51,476 nucleotides of DNA. Source: F23-B02 sp963610045. GTDB taxonomy: Bacteria; Bacillota; Clostridia; Oscillospirales; Oscillospiraceae. A program made the translations under genes and the position numbers. Location of the stretch: the NCBI GenBank assembly GCA_963610045.1, contig CAVDMS010000004.1, positions 1 to 51,476 on the forward strand, read 5' to 3'. Below the pieces are notes generated by a model. The model was not told where the DNA came from. It saw only the letters and a program-made list of their open reading frames with translations, and made no database searches. Shown piece after piece: positions 22,870-30,347 of this stretch. The first letter of the stretch is position 1, and every line of letters starts with the position of its first letter.

Positions 22870-23766
22870 TTGGAATACGTTCTTAAAACATACGGTCTGA
22901 GCAAGCGCTTCGGCTCGAAGCTTGCGCTCGACAATGTGAGCATAAACATCAAAAAGGGTGAGATATACGGTCTTATCGGCAAAAACGGTGCCGGCAAGAC
23001 TACACTCATGCGCCTTGCCCTCGGTCTTGCAAACCCCTCCGGCGGCAGCATTGAGCTGTTCGACGGTCAGCCGCTCGACGACGCCCGCCACCGCATCGGT
23101 GCGCTTTTGGAGTCGCCCTGCATCTACAAAAACTGCACTGCCCTTGAAAATCTCAGGCGCTTTGCGATACTGACGGGTACGCCAAAGGAAAAGCTGCCGG
23201 AGCTTTTACGCCTTGTCGGACTTCAGAACACCGGCAGAAAAAAGGCGGGCAAGTTCTCCATGGGCATGAAGCAGCGCCTCGGCATTGCGATCGCCCTCCT
23301 CGGCGACCCCGATTTCCTCATCCTCGACGAGCCGATAAACGGTCTTGACCCGGAGGGCATCAGGGACGTTCGTGACGTTATCCAGCGCCTTAACCGTGAG
23401 TGCGGAATCACCTTCCTCATCTCAAGCCACCTTTTGGACGAGCTTGCGAAGGTCGTCACCACCTACGGCATCATATCGCACGGCGTTTTAGTGGAGGAGC
23501 TCTCCGCAAGCGAGCTTGCGTCACACACCTCGCAGCGCCTCGTCATCCGCACGAGCGACGATAAGAAGGCAGCGGAGCTTATAAAGAGCCGCTACCCCGA
23601 CATCGCCGACATCACGGTTGACGGCAGCGGCGTCTGCCTCGGCTCCCACATCGGCAACAGCGCCGTCATAAACAGGATGCTCAACGAAAACGGCATCTTC
23701 GTCGGCGAGCTTATCCCCAGCAGCCGCGGGCTTGAGGATTACTTCATAGAAAGGATGGGCAACTGA
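22870..23766 (+). CDS. ABC transporter ATP-binding protein (298 aa)
   Basis: The ATPase of an ABC-2-type exporter, of the BcrA/lantibiotic-immunity-like group. Walker A GKNGAGKTT is near residues 37-45, the signature FSMGMKQRLGIAIALLG is followed by Walker B FLILDEPINGLDPEG, and the H-loop SSHLLDEL comes after. The C-terminal about 80 residues form the usual accessory region of this group. TTG at 22870 is chosen because TGGAGGT lies seven bases upstream and the protein then begins at the normal place (EYVLKTYGLSKRFG); the long upstream in-frame extension is spurious. The permease gene follows after one base. Substrate unknown. Confidence 0.92.
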   Translation: MEYVLKTYGLSKRFGSKLALDNVSINIKKGEIYGLIGKNGAGKTTLMRLALGLANPSGGSIELFDGQPLDDARHRIGALLESPCIYKNCTALENLRRFAILTGTPKEKLPELLRLVGLQNTGRKKAGKFSMGMKQRLGIAIALLGDPDFLILDEPINGLDPEGIRDVRDVIQRLNRECGITFLISSHLLDELAKVVTTYGIISHGVLVEELSASELASHTSQRLVIRTSDDKKAAELIKSRYPDIADITVDGSGVCLGSHIGNSAVINRMLNENGIFVGELIPSSRGLEDYFIERMGN

Positions 23767-23767
23767 T

Positions 23768-24496
23768 ATGTCGAAACTGCTTCGCTTTGAGTTTCACAAG
23801 CTGTTCAGGCAGAAAAGCTTTTACATCTGCACCGCCCTGCTGCTTGCGATAAACCTCTACACTATCATTTACGCCTACGATAACGGCGGCAGAAGCACAG
23901 GACTCATCTGTATGTCAAGCGCCATCTGCTCAACCGATTTTACGATGCTGTTCGGCATATTTGCAGCCCTTTTCACCTGCGACGATTACGCAAACGGCAC
24001 CGTAAGGAACATCCTTTCACGGGGCTTTACGAGAACGCAGGTCTATTTTGCAAAGCTCATCACCGTAATCGTCGCAGCAGTCTGTGCCGTTCTGCTCGTT
24101 TGGGCAGCAACCTTTGCGGCGGGCACTCTGTACTGGAAAGACGGACTTAATGATTTTAACTCCACCGTTTTAAGCACCCTTGAGGCGCAGCTTCTGCTCA
24201 CCGTCGCCGCAGCCGCTTTGTTCTATGCGATAAGCTCCGTGATCACCAAAACGGGCGCTTCCGTTGCGGTCTGCCTGCTTATCGACCTGATAGTTGCTCT
24301 CGGCATCGGTATTTTCTCGTTGATATTTGAACCTGATTTTTATATCTCCAAATACTGGATTTCCGATCTTCGTGGAAGCTGCTGCGGTCTTTACTGCGAT
24401 TATGAGACCCTGCGCACGTCGTTTATCGCCGCTCTGTGCTACTTCTTCGGAAGCACCGCTCTCGGCTACCTTGCCGTGTGCAAAAGAGAATACTGA
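23768..24496 (+). CDS. ABC-2-type transporter permease (242 aa)
   Basis: The membrane partner of the preceding ATPase. It begins LLRFEFHKLFRQKSFYICTA, typical of this permease group, and has six hydrophobic segments. The stretch DDYANGTVRNILSRGFTRTQ between helices 2 and 3 is the conserved coupling segment. The start lies one base after the ATPase stop, so translation is coupled. A hairpin terminator follows, closing a two-gene operon. Function is probably export of, or protection from, an antimicrobial peptide; this is family-based inference. Confidence 0.88.
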   Translation: MSKLLRFEFHKLFRQKSFYICTALLLAINLYTIIYAYDNGGRSTGLICMSSAICSTDFTMLFGIFAALFTCDDYANGTVRNILSRGFTRTQVYFAKLITVIVAAVCAVLLVWAATFAAGTLYWKDGLNDFNSTVLSTLEAQLLLTVAAAALFYAISSVITKTGASVAVCLLIDLIVALGIGIFSLIFEPDFYISKYWISDLRGSCCGLYCDYETLRTSFIAALCYFFGSTALGYLAVCKREY

Positions 24497-24505
24497 GATC
24501 AATCG

Positions 24506-24541
24506 AAAAAGCGGAGAGACAACTGTCTCTCCGCTTTTTAA
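24506..24541. terminator. Bidirectional terminator between the ABC permease and EFR1 genes
   Basis: AAAAAGCGGAGAGAC pairs perfectly with GTCTCTCCGCTTTTT around AACT. Confidence 0.92.
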
Positions 24542-24551
24542 TATCGGTTTC

Positions 24552-25292
24552 TTACAGATAGAATTTGGGGGATTTCTTGATTATGCCCATGGGCATAACG
24601 GCCGCCTCGCTGATAAACTGCATCACCGGGGGCAGATGCCTTGAACTGGTGGAACACATATCAATGCAGCGCATACAGCTTATGCAGGACTTTTTCTTGA
24701 CCTTCATGCCGACCTCGCTGATTGCCTTCATGGGGCAGTTGTTAAAGCATATGCCGCAGCCGATACATTCCTTAGCCGGTCTCGGAAACAGGGGAAGCTT
24801 TGTGCGCTTCTTGTCGCCGTAGGCGGGGTCGCCGGGCATCTGCACTTCGGTAAGCGTCTGCTTTGCAAGGAGCTTATCCAAAAACGCCTTGAGCTTTGCA
24901 CGGTCGTCCTCATCGGGACGGAACTTGCCGACCTCGGGATTGAATGCGTGCGGCGTTATCATCTCGGCTCCGCCGACGGTCTTAAAGCCCTTCTTCTTTG
25001 CAAGGTCGCTCATCTCGATAAGCGTATCCTCCACGGCTCTGTTGCCGTAGCAGGCGACCATCACGGCAGGAGTGTTGTTGCCCTTGATGTGCGCCATGCG
25101 CTCGTACACGGGGATGGGGACACGTCCGCCGTAGACCGGGACGCAGAAGAACGCAAGATCATCCTCCGCAAGGACCATGTCAAGGCAGCGAACGGTAATG
25201 TCGATATCGTCCGCTCCCAGCTCCTTGGTTATGTAGTTTGCGACCATTCTTGTACCGCCCGTGGGACTGAAGTAAAAAACATAGGTTTTCAT
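24552..25292 (-). CDS. EFR1-type flavodoxin/ferredoxin fusion (246 aa)
   Basis: A small redox protein. Residues 1-150 form a flavodoxin-like fold; the FMN phosphate loop is SPTGGTRMVANYI. Residues about 180-225 carry two 4Fe-4S motifs, CIGCGICFNNCP and CISCMRCIDMCS, the second with Ser in place of the usual Pro. It fits the EFR1 family of clostridial electron carriers. ATG 25292 is preferred: AAAGGA lies eight bases upstream, while an ATG nine bases earlier is too close to it and longer extensions run through AT-rich leader. It is divergent from the large flavoprotein at 25537, and both are redox proteins. Confidence 0.88.
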   Translation of the reverse strand: MKTYVFYFSPTGGTRMVANYITKELGADDIDITVRCLDMVLAEDDLAFFCVPVYGGRVPIPVYERMAHIKGNNTPAVMVACYGNRAVEDTLIEMSDLAKKKGFKTVGGAEMITPHAFNPEVGKFRPDEDDRAKLKAFLDKLLAKQTLTEVQMPGDPAYGDKKRTKLPLFPRPAKECIGCGICFNNCPMKAISEVGMKVKKKSCISCMRCIDMCSTSSRHLPPVMQFISEAAVMPMGIIKKSPKFYL

Positions 25293-25320
25293 TTCAAACA
25301 TCCTTTTTAATTTTGTCTTG

Positions 25321-25334
25321 TCCGACCGTTCGGA
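25321..25334. promoter_or_regulatory. Inverted repeat just downstream of the EFR1 gene promoter
   Basis: TCCGA and TCGGA are perfect inverted halves around CCGT. The site lies a few bases after the predicted transcription start, a common position for a repressor operator. Confidence 0.45.
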
Positions 25335-25346
25335 ATCTATCATCCT

Positions 25347-25376
25347 ATGATACCACAAGAGGGCGGCAATGTGCAA
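25347..25376 (-). promoter_or_regulatory. Candidate promoter for the EFR1 gene
   Basis: Minus strand: -35 TTGCAC (25371-25376), 18 bp, -10 TATCAT (25347-25352). Confidence 0.5.
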
Positions 25377-25422
25377 GTCTTGCCGTGCAAAGCGCAAAAT
25401 TTTTGATACACGGGGACAATTT

Positions 25423-25440
25423 TTGTTAAACCGCTCACAA
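25423..25440. promoter_or_regulatory. Candidate Rex (NADH-sensing repressor) operator
   Basis: TTGTTAA-ACCG-CTCACAA is an 18-bp site whose left half is identical to the clostridial Rex consensus TTGTTAANNNNTTAACAA and whose right half matches at five of seven positions. It lies 17 bases upstream of the -35 box of an NAD(P)-linked flavoprotein gene. Confidence 0.45.
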
Positions 25441-25457
25441 TTTGTCTGATTTATGTG

Positions 25458-25487
25458 TTGTAAAACGGATTCAGAATATGGTATACT
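25458..25487 (+). promoter_or_regulatory. Sigma-A promoter for the iron-sulfur flavoprotein operon
   Basis: -35 TTGTAA (25458-25463), 18 bp, -10 TATACT (25482-25487). Confidence 0.65.
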
Positions 25488-25536
25488 GTAATAGCGTAAC
25501 TTTTTTAGGGAGATTAAATTTGAAAGGGGACTACAT

Positions 25537-28281
25537 ATGGTCACAAACAAAGAAAAGCTTTTTGCTCTCGGCAGAAAGATGACCGACAGGATCCCGCAGA
25601 AGCTCGGTCTTGTCAAGCTCACCGAGGAAGATCCCGAATTCTGGGGTCTCGCCAACATACTGGACGACGATATGGTCGACATTGCGCTCGCAATGCCCTC
25701 CCACCGCAAGCCCGCATCCTTCGAGGAGATCAAGGCTCTCACCGGATGGACCGATGAGAAGAAGCTTTCCGACACGCTCTTTGAGATGAGCTGCATCGGC
25801 ATCCTCGAATACAACTGGGAAAACGAGGATCATCATCAGCAGTGGGTGCTTCCGCTTTTCGTTCCCGGTGCTGCGGAATTTCTCAACATGAGAAGGACCT
25901 TCGTCGAGAAGCATCCCGAAGTCACCGAGTTCTTCAACAACATGGCGAGACTGCCGCTTGAAGCCGTGACTCCCATGGTGCCTCCCGGAGGCGCAGGCAT
26001 CGGCATGCACGTCATCCCCGTGGAAAAGGCGATAGCTCACGAGTCGAAGTCCGTCTCCGTTGAGCATCTTTCCCACTGGCTCAAGAAGTACGACCGTTTC
26101 TCCATCGGCGTTTGCTCCTGCCGTATGGTCGAGTCCTTCAACGGCAGAGGCTCCGGCGATCTGCCCCAGCATTGGTGTATCGCCGTCGGCGACTGCGCCC
26201 GCTACTGTGACGAGACCGGCAAGGACGGTATTTCCAACGCCAGCTACGAGCAGGTCATGGAGGTTCTCCGCCGTGCCGAGGAGGAGGGCTACGTTCACCA
26301 GATCACCAATATCGACGGTGAGGACAAGATTTTTGCAATATGCAACTGCGCCCTCGGCGTCTGCTATGCTCTGAGGACCTCTCAGCTCTTCAACACCCCC
26401 AACCTCTCCGCTTCCGCCTACAGAGCGCACGTCAAGACCGAAGACTGCGTTGCCTGCGGCAAGTGCGTTGAGGTCTGCCCCGCCGGTGCCGTAAAGCTCG
26501 GTCAGAAGCTTTGCACCAAGAACGGTCCCATCGAGTATCCCAAGTTCCCCGACCCCGCAGAGAACCACTGGGGTCCGCATATGTGGAACGAAAACTACAA
26601 GGACGACAATCAGATCAACTGCTATGACACCGGCACGGCTCCCTGTAAGGCAGCCTGCCCCGCTCATATTGCGGTCCAGGGCTACATCAAGATGGCGAGC
26701 GAAGGCCGCTATCTCGACGCTCTCAAGCTCATAAAGCAGGATAACCCCTTCCCGGCAGTCTGCGGCAGCATCTGCAACCGCCGCTGTGAGGACGCCTGCA
26801 CCAGAGGCGGTGTTGACGCTCCCGTTGCCATCGACGAGATCAAGAAGTTCATCGCCGAGAAGGAGATCCACGAAAAGGATCGCTACATCCCGCCTCGCAG
26901 GACCAAGAGACTGTCCACCGAGGATTACGAGGAGAAGATCGCCGTCATCGGCGCAGGTCCCGCCGGCATGAGCTGCGCATACTACCTCGCCAACATGGGC
27001 TACCCCGTGACCGTGTTCGACCGCAACAAGGTCCCCGGCGGTATGCTCACCATGGGCATCCCCTCCTTCAGACTCGACCGCAAGGTCATCAATGCCGAGA
27101 TCGACGTTCTCAAGAAGATGGGCGTCACCTTCAAGTGCGGCGTTGAGGTCGGTAAGGACATCACCATTCAGCAGCTCCGTGACGAGGGCTACAAGGGCTT
27201 CTTCGTCGCCATCGGCGCACAGAAGAGCGCAAAGCTCGGCATCCCCGGCGAGGACCTTTCCGGCGTCTACGGCGGTGTTGACTTCCTGCGTGAGATAAAC
27301 CTCGGCAACAAGGTCGAGCTTGGCAAGAAGGTCGCAGTCATCGGCGGCGGCAACGTCGCAATGGACGTCGTGCGTACCGCAATCCGCACCGGCGCAGAGG
27401 AGGCGTACATCGTCTACCGCAGAAGCGAGGAAGAGATGCCCGCCGACAGAGAAGAGCTTGCGGAAGCGCTTGAAGAGGGCATCAAGGTCTACTACCTCAG
27501 CTCTCCCGTTGAGATCACCGGCACCGCTCAGGGCAAGGTAAACGGTCTCAAGGTCGAGGTCATGGAGCTTGGCGAACCCGACGAGAAGGGCCGCAGAAAG
27601 CCCGTCGGCACCGGCAAGTTCAAGACCATCAAGGTCAACTCCGTCATCGCCGCCGTCGGTCAGGTCATCGACTGGGGCGAGCTTGACACGGGCGCAATGC
27701 TCAAGGGCAAGAAGGATAACGCCGAAGCGGACGGACTCACCCTCCAGACCGCTCAGCCCGACATCTTCGTCGGCGGCGACTGCATGACCGGACCGAAGTT
27801 CGCAATCGACGCAATTGCGGCAGGCCACGAGGCAGCCATCTCCCTGCACCGCTATGTACATCCCGGTCAGAGTCTCACCCTCGCTCGCAACCGCAGAGAC
27901 TTCATTGAGCTTAACAAGAAGGACGTCGTTCTCGGCATCGAGAGCTTTGACCGTCCCGGACGTCAGGAAGTCCGCCACGATCCCAAGAAGGCAAAGACCA
28001 TGAAGAACGATCGCATGACCTTCACCGAGGATCAGGTCAAGAAGGAAGCCTCCCGCTGCCTCGGCTGCGGCGCCTCCATCGTCGACACCAACCGCTGCAT
28101 CGGCTGCGGTCTCTGCACCACCCGCTGCGAATTTGACGCCATCCACCTGACGAGAGACGTTCCGGAGGCTTCCGTAATGTGCACCGCAGAGGATAAGCTC
28201 AAGCTCATCGGACCCTACGCCGCAAAGCGTGCCGGCAAGATCCTTATAAAGGACCTCAAGGCAAAGTTTGCAAAGAAATAA
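25537..28281 (+). CDS. Multidomain 4Fe-4S flavoprotein, NAD(P)-linked GltD/NfnB-like oxidoreductase (914 aa)
   Basis: Domains in order: a winged-helix-like N-terminal segment (about 55-110); a Cys-rich region with VCSCRMVE near 192, CIAVGDCARYC and ICNCALGVC; a ferredoxin motif CVACGKCVEVCPAG near 304; a GltD-like helical part with CPAHIAVQGYIKMASEGRY and ICNRRCEDACTR; an FAD site GAGPAGMSCAYYLA near 471; an NAD(P) site GGGNVAMDVVRTAIR near 603; the flavin motif FVGGDCMTGPKFAIDAI; and two C-terminal clusters CLGCGAS and CIGCGLCTTRCEFDAIH near 842-868. It likely moves electrons between NAD(P)H and a ferredoxin-like partner. Codon use is strongly optimised, as in ackA. Start has AAAGGGGACTACAT. 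A HypA-like gene follows after 18 bases. Confidence 0.88.
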   Translation: MVTNKEKLFALGRKMTDRIPQKLGLVKLTEEDPEFWGLANILDDDMVDIALAMPSHRKPASFEEIKALTGWTDEKKLSDTLFEMSCIGILEYNWENEDHHQQWVLPLFVPGAAEFLNMRRTFVEKHPEVTEFFNNMARLPLEAVTPMVPPGGAGIGMHVIPVEKAIAHESKSVSVEHLSHWLKKYDRFSIGVCSCRMVESFNGRGSGDLPQHWCIAVGDCARYCDETGKDGISNASYEQVMEVLRRAEEEGYVHQITNIDGEDKIFAICNCALGVCYALRTSQLFNTPNLSASAYRAHVKTEDCVACGKCVEVCPAGAVKLGQKLCTKNGPIEYPKFPDPAENHWGPHMWNENYKDDNQINCYDTGTAPCKAACPAHIAVQGYIKMASEGRYLDALKLIKQDNPFPAVCGSICNRRCEDACTRGGVDAPVAIDEIKKFIAEKEIHEKDRYIPPRRTKRLSTEDYEEKIAVIGAGPAGMSCAYYLANMGYPVTVFDRNKVPGGMLTMGIPSFRLDRKVINAEIDVLKKMGVTFKCGVEVGKDITIQQLRDEGYKGFFVAIGAQKSAKLGIPGEDLSGVYGGVDFLREINLGNKVELGKKVAVIGGGNVAMDVVRTAIRTGAEEAYIVYRRSEEEMPADREELAEALEEGIKVYYLSSPVEITGTAQGKVNGLKVEVMELGEPDEKGRRKPVGTGKFKTIKVNSVIAAVGQVIDWGELDTGAMLKGKKDNAEADGLTLQTAQPDIFVGGDCMTGPKFAIDAIAAGHEAAISLHRYVHPGQSLTLARNRRDFIELNKKDVVLGIESFDRPGRQEVRHDPKKAKTMKNDRMTFTEDQVKKEASRCLGCGASIVDTNRCIGCGLCTTRCEFDAIHLTRDVPEASVMCTAEDKLKLIGPYAAKRAGKILIKDLKAKFAKK

Positions 28282-28299
28282 TCATCGGAGGAATTATCC

Positions 28300-28644
28300 A
28301 TGCATGAGCTTGGAACGGTTTTCTATGTCATCAAAGAGGTCGAAAATCTTGTTGAGGAGCATAATCTCTCCGTCGTTGCATCGGTGACGCTAGAGATCGG
28401 CGAGGTCAGCGGTATCATTCCCGAATACATCGTCGATTGTTGGAACTGGGCAAGGAAGGAGACAAAGTACCTCAAGGATACCGAGATCAAGGTCGAAAAG
28501 CTTGAGGCGGTCACCTACTGTGAGGACTGCGGCAAAACCTATTCCACCGTGAAATACGCTAAAATTTGCCCCTATTGCAAAAGCGAGCATACCTATCTGC
28601 TCACGGGCAATGAGTACAACATAAAGGAAATAGAGGCTATGTAG
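28300..28644 (+). CDS. hypA: HypA/HybF-like nickel metallochaperone (114 aa)
   Basis: HypA proteins deliver Ni to hydrogenase or urease. The start MHELGTVFYVIKEVENLV has the Ni-binding MHE, and the zinc site is CEDCGKTY with CPYCKSEH. The internal sequence VTLEIGEVSGIIPEYIVDCW matches the family's LxVGxLSxVxPExLxxxW pattern. Length is normal. No hypB-F or hydrogenase gene is in the window; its partner here is the iron-sulfur flavoprotein 18 bases upstream. GGAGG precedes the ATG. The gene ends in a short palindrome around its stop, then a strong terminator. Confidence 0.85.
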   Translation: MHELGTVFYVIKEVENLVEEHNLSVVASVTLEIGEVSGIIPEYIVDCWNWARKETKYLKDTEIKVEKLEAVTYCEDCGKTYSTVKYAKICPYCKSEHTYLLTGNEYNIKEIEAM

Positions 28645-28662
28645 CCTCTGTTTCCTGCAAAG

Positions 28663-28700
28663 AAAAAACTCTGCAAAACAAACGCTTTGCAGAGTTTTTT
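28663..28700. terminator. Bidirectional terminator after hypA
   Basis: AAAAAACTCTGCAAA pairs perfectly with TTTGCAGAGTTTTTT around an eight-base loop, followed by further T. Confidence 0.9.
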
Positions 28701-28709
28701 TGTTGTTCA

Positions 28710-29813
28710 TCAGCCGCTTGTTATCACCCAACAGCTTGTTTCCGGCGCCTGCGCATACACCATCGGCACAAGCCGCATATTGGCGTCGCCCAGTTCTACG
28801 AATCTTGCCGCAGCGCTCACGGATGCGGGTGCGCCGCCGAGAGTGCAGTTGCAGTACACACGGTCAAAGACCTTCATAAACAGCGCAAGGTTCTGCCCGT
28901 TTGCAGAGTCCTCACCGCTTTGAAGCGCGGTCTCGCTGTTGAGCTGAACGGAGAGCACAACATCCGTCCTTTTAAGTCCCCTCGCAATGTCCAGTGCAAA
29001 GCCCGACACCGCCGTGAGCGGAGTAGGCGCGCCCGTCGTTGCGCTGCCGTACATGAACGCTCCCGCCGCATCGGAGGGCAGTCGGACGTTAGTTAGCAGG
29101 ATCTCGTCAAAGCCCATGGCGTCAAGCTCCTTGCACAGCGAGATTATATAGTCCGTGTACACACCGTTGTATGGGTCTATCCACGACCCCTGTTCGTTTG
29201 TGTATATAGAGCCGTCGGCATGCATCAGCATCATCTGCGGATAGCGGCTTGCAAGCACATTGTCGGTAAGGCAGCTTACGGACGCGACAAGGTAAATGCC
29301 CTTTTCCTTGAGCTGTGTCACCGAAGCGGCAAGATCAAGCTGACCAGCCGTGCCGTAGCCGACGGCGATCTCGTTCTGTGAATTCCACAGCAGCAGTCCG
29401 GATGCGGGCTTGACCTCAAGCACAAGCGCACTTCCCTCGCCGAGAGTCTGCGCATACGACGCCAGTGCTTCCGCCGTCACGCTTTCAGCCGTCAGGTAGC
29501 TTCCGTTGACAGCCGAAAGTCCCTCGCCCGCCGTCGCCTTTATATTGGAGTAGTCCGGCTCACCGACAACAAGCTCCGCATCGACCGTCTCGTAATCGTT
29601 CGTTTCGCCGTCCGGAGATACTGTACTTTCCTCACGCAGAAGCGGTATGTCAAGGTGCAGTCCGTCGTTTGTTATGACGATGTACTTTTGCAAGCCGTAA
29701 AACAGCAGTATCACGAAGGCGATGAGCGCAAGCACGATGATCGACACGATGAACGCCGGAGCCGCTTTCTTTCGCTTTCCCTTATAAAATTCTGAGCTGT
29801 CAGTTCTTCTCAA
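28710..29813 (-). CDS. Membrane-anchored putative glycoside hydrolase, DUF4015-like (367 aa)
   Basis: The N-terminus is cytoplasmic and basic (EFYKGKRKKAAPAF), followed by one transmembrane helix near residues 20-45. After an acidic linker, residues about 95-360 resemble the DUF4015 (putative glycosyl hydrolase, TIM-barrel) family: VTQLKEKGIYLVASVSCLTD, WIDPYNGVYTDYIISLCKEL and DAMGFDEILLTNVRLPSD. No activity is established for the family. It starts with TTG at 29813, with AAGGATGATTTGA upstream, five bases after the rpiB stop, so it is probably in the rpiB operon. Confidence 0.8.
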   Translation of the reverse strand: MRRTDSSEFYKGKRKKAAPAFIVSIIVLALIAFVILLFYGLQKYIVITNDGLHLDIPLLREESTVSPDGETNDYETVDAELVVGEPDYSNIKATAGEGLSAVNGSYLTAESVTAEALASYAQTLGEGSALVLEVKPASGLLLWNSQNEIAVGYGTAGQLDLAASVTQLKEKGIYLVASVSCLTDNVLASRYPQMMLMHADGSIYTNEQGSWIDPYNGVYTDYIISLCKELDAMGFDEILLTNVRLPSDAAGAFMYGSATTGAPTPLTAVSGFALDIARGLKRTDVVLSVQLNSETALQSGEDSANGQNLALFMKVFDRVYCNCTLGGAPASVSAAARFVELGDANMRLVPMVYAQAPETSCWVITSG

Positions 29814-29818
29814 TCAAA

Positions 29819-30247
29819 TCATCCTTCGATCATATTGATGCGGCGAACATGGCGTTCGTCGCCGGAAAACGGCGTGTCAAGGAAGGTATCGACGATCTTG
29901 AGCGCAAGCCCTGCGCCAACCACTCTTGCGCCCATCGCAAGAATGTTTGCGTCGTTATGCAGCCTCGTCGCCTCGGCGGAGAAGCAGTCGCCGCAAAGCG
30001 CCGCCCTTATGCCGGGGACCTTGTTTGCGGTGATGGATATTCCGATACCCGTACCGCAGATCAAAATGCCTCTGTCACAGTCGCCGTCCGCCACCGCATG
30101 GGCGACCGCCTTTCCGTAAACGGGATAGTCGCAGCTATCCTCCGAGTAGGTGCCGAAGTCCTTATATTCAAGTCCACGCTCGGCAAGGTGCCTCATGACC
30201 TCCTGCTTGAGTGCGTAGCCGCCGTGGTCACAACCGATCGCAATCAT
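29819..30247 (-). CDS. rpiB: Ribose-5-phosphate isomerase B
   Basis: Interconverts ribose-5-phosphate and ribulose-5-phosphate in the non-oxidative pentose pathway. The family start IAIGCDHGGYALKQEV, the loop ILICGTGIGISITANKVPGI with the catalytic Cys, RAALCGDCFSAEATRLHNDA and NILAMGARVVG are all present. 142 residues is normal. RpiB-like proteins may also act on allose or other sugar phosphates, but no sugar-specific neighbours are here. Confidence 0.95.
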   Translation of the reverse strand: MIAIGCDHGGYALKQEVMRHLAERGLEYKDFGTYSEDSCDYPVYGKAVAHAVADGDCDRGILICGTGIGISITANKVPGIRAALCGDCFSAEATRLHNDANILAMGARVVGAGLALKIVDTFLDTPFSGDERHVRRINMIEG

Positions 30248-30279
30248 TTTACCGTCCGCCTTTTCATTAATAATATAGT

Positions 30280-30308
30280 ATTATCTCATGTTTTGCCCAT
30301 TATGGCAA
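30280..30308 (-). promoter_or_regulatory. Candidate promoter for rpiB
   Basis: Minus strand: -35 TTGCCA (30303-30308), 17 bp, -10 GATAAT (30280-30285). Confidence 0.45.
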
Positions 30309-30315
30309 GCACAAA

Positions 30316-30343
30316 TACGGGGCTGCCCGGCAGCCCCGTATCA
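30316..30343 (-). terminator. Terminator hairpin of guaB
   Basis: TACGGGGCTGCC and GGCAGCCCCGTA form a GC-rich 12-pair stem; the following T run on the minus strand is short (TTTGTG). Confidence 0.65.
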
Positions 30344-30347
30344 AAGT

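Noticed and set aside
22390..23766. A 458-residue version of the ABC ATPase
   Set aside because: The extension is antisense to trmO; TTG at 22870 has TGGAGGT and begins at the conserved ATPase N-terminus.
25293..25536. A 244-base gap that might hold a small RNA or riboswitch
   Set aside because: Apart from two promoters, one inverted repeat and the Rex-like site I see no hairpin-terminator pair or known riboswitch core.
25531..28146. An 871-codon open frame on the minus strand opposite the flavoprotein gene
   Set aside because: Its product is a low-complexity Ala/Val/Leu/Asp-rich sequence; it is a by-product of the strong C-ending codon bias of the plus-strand gene, which has all the recognisable motifs.
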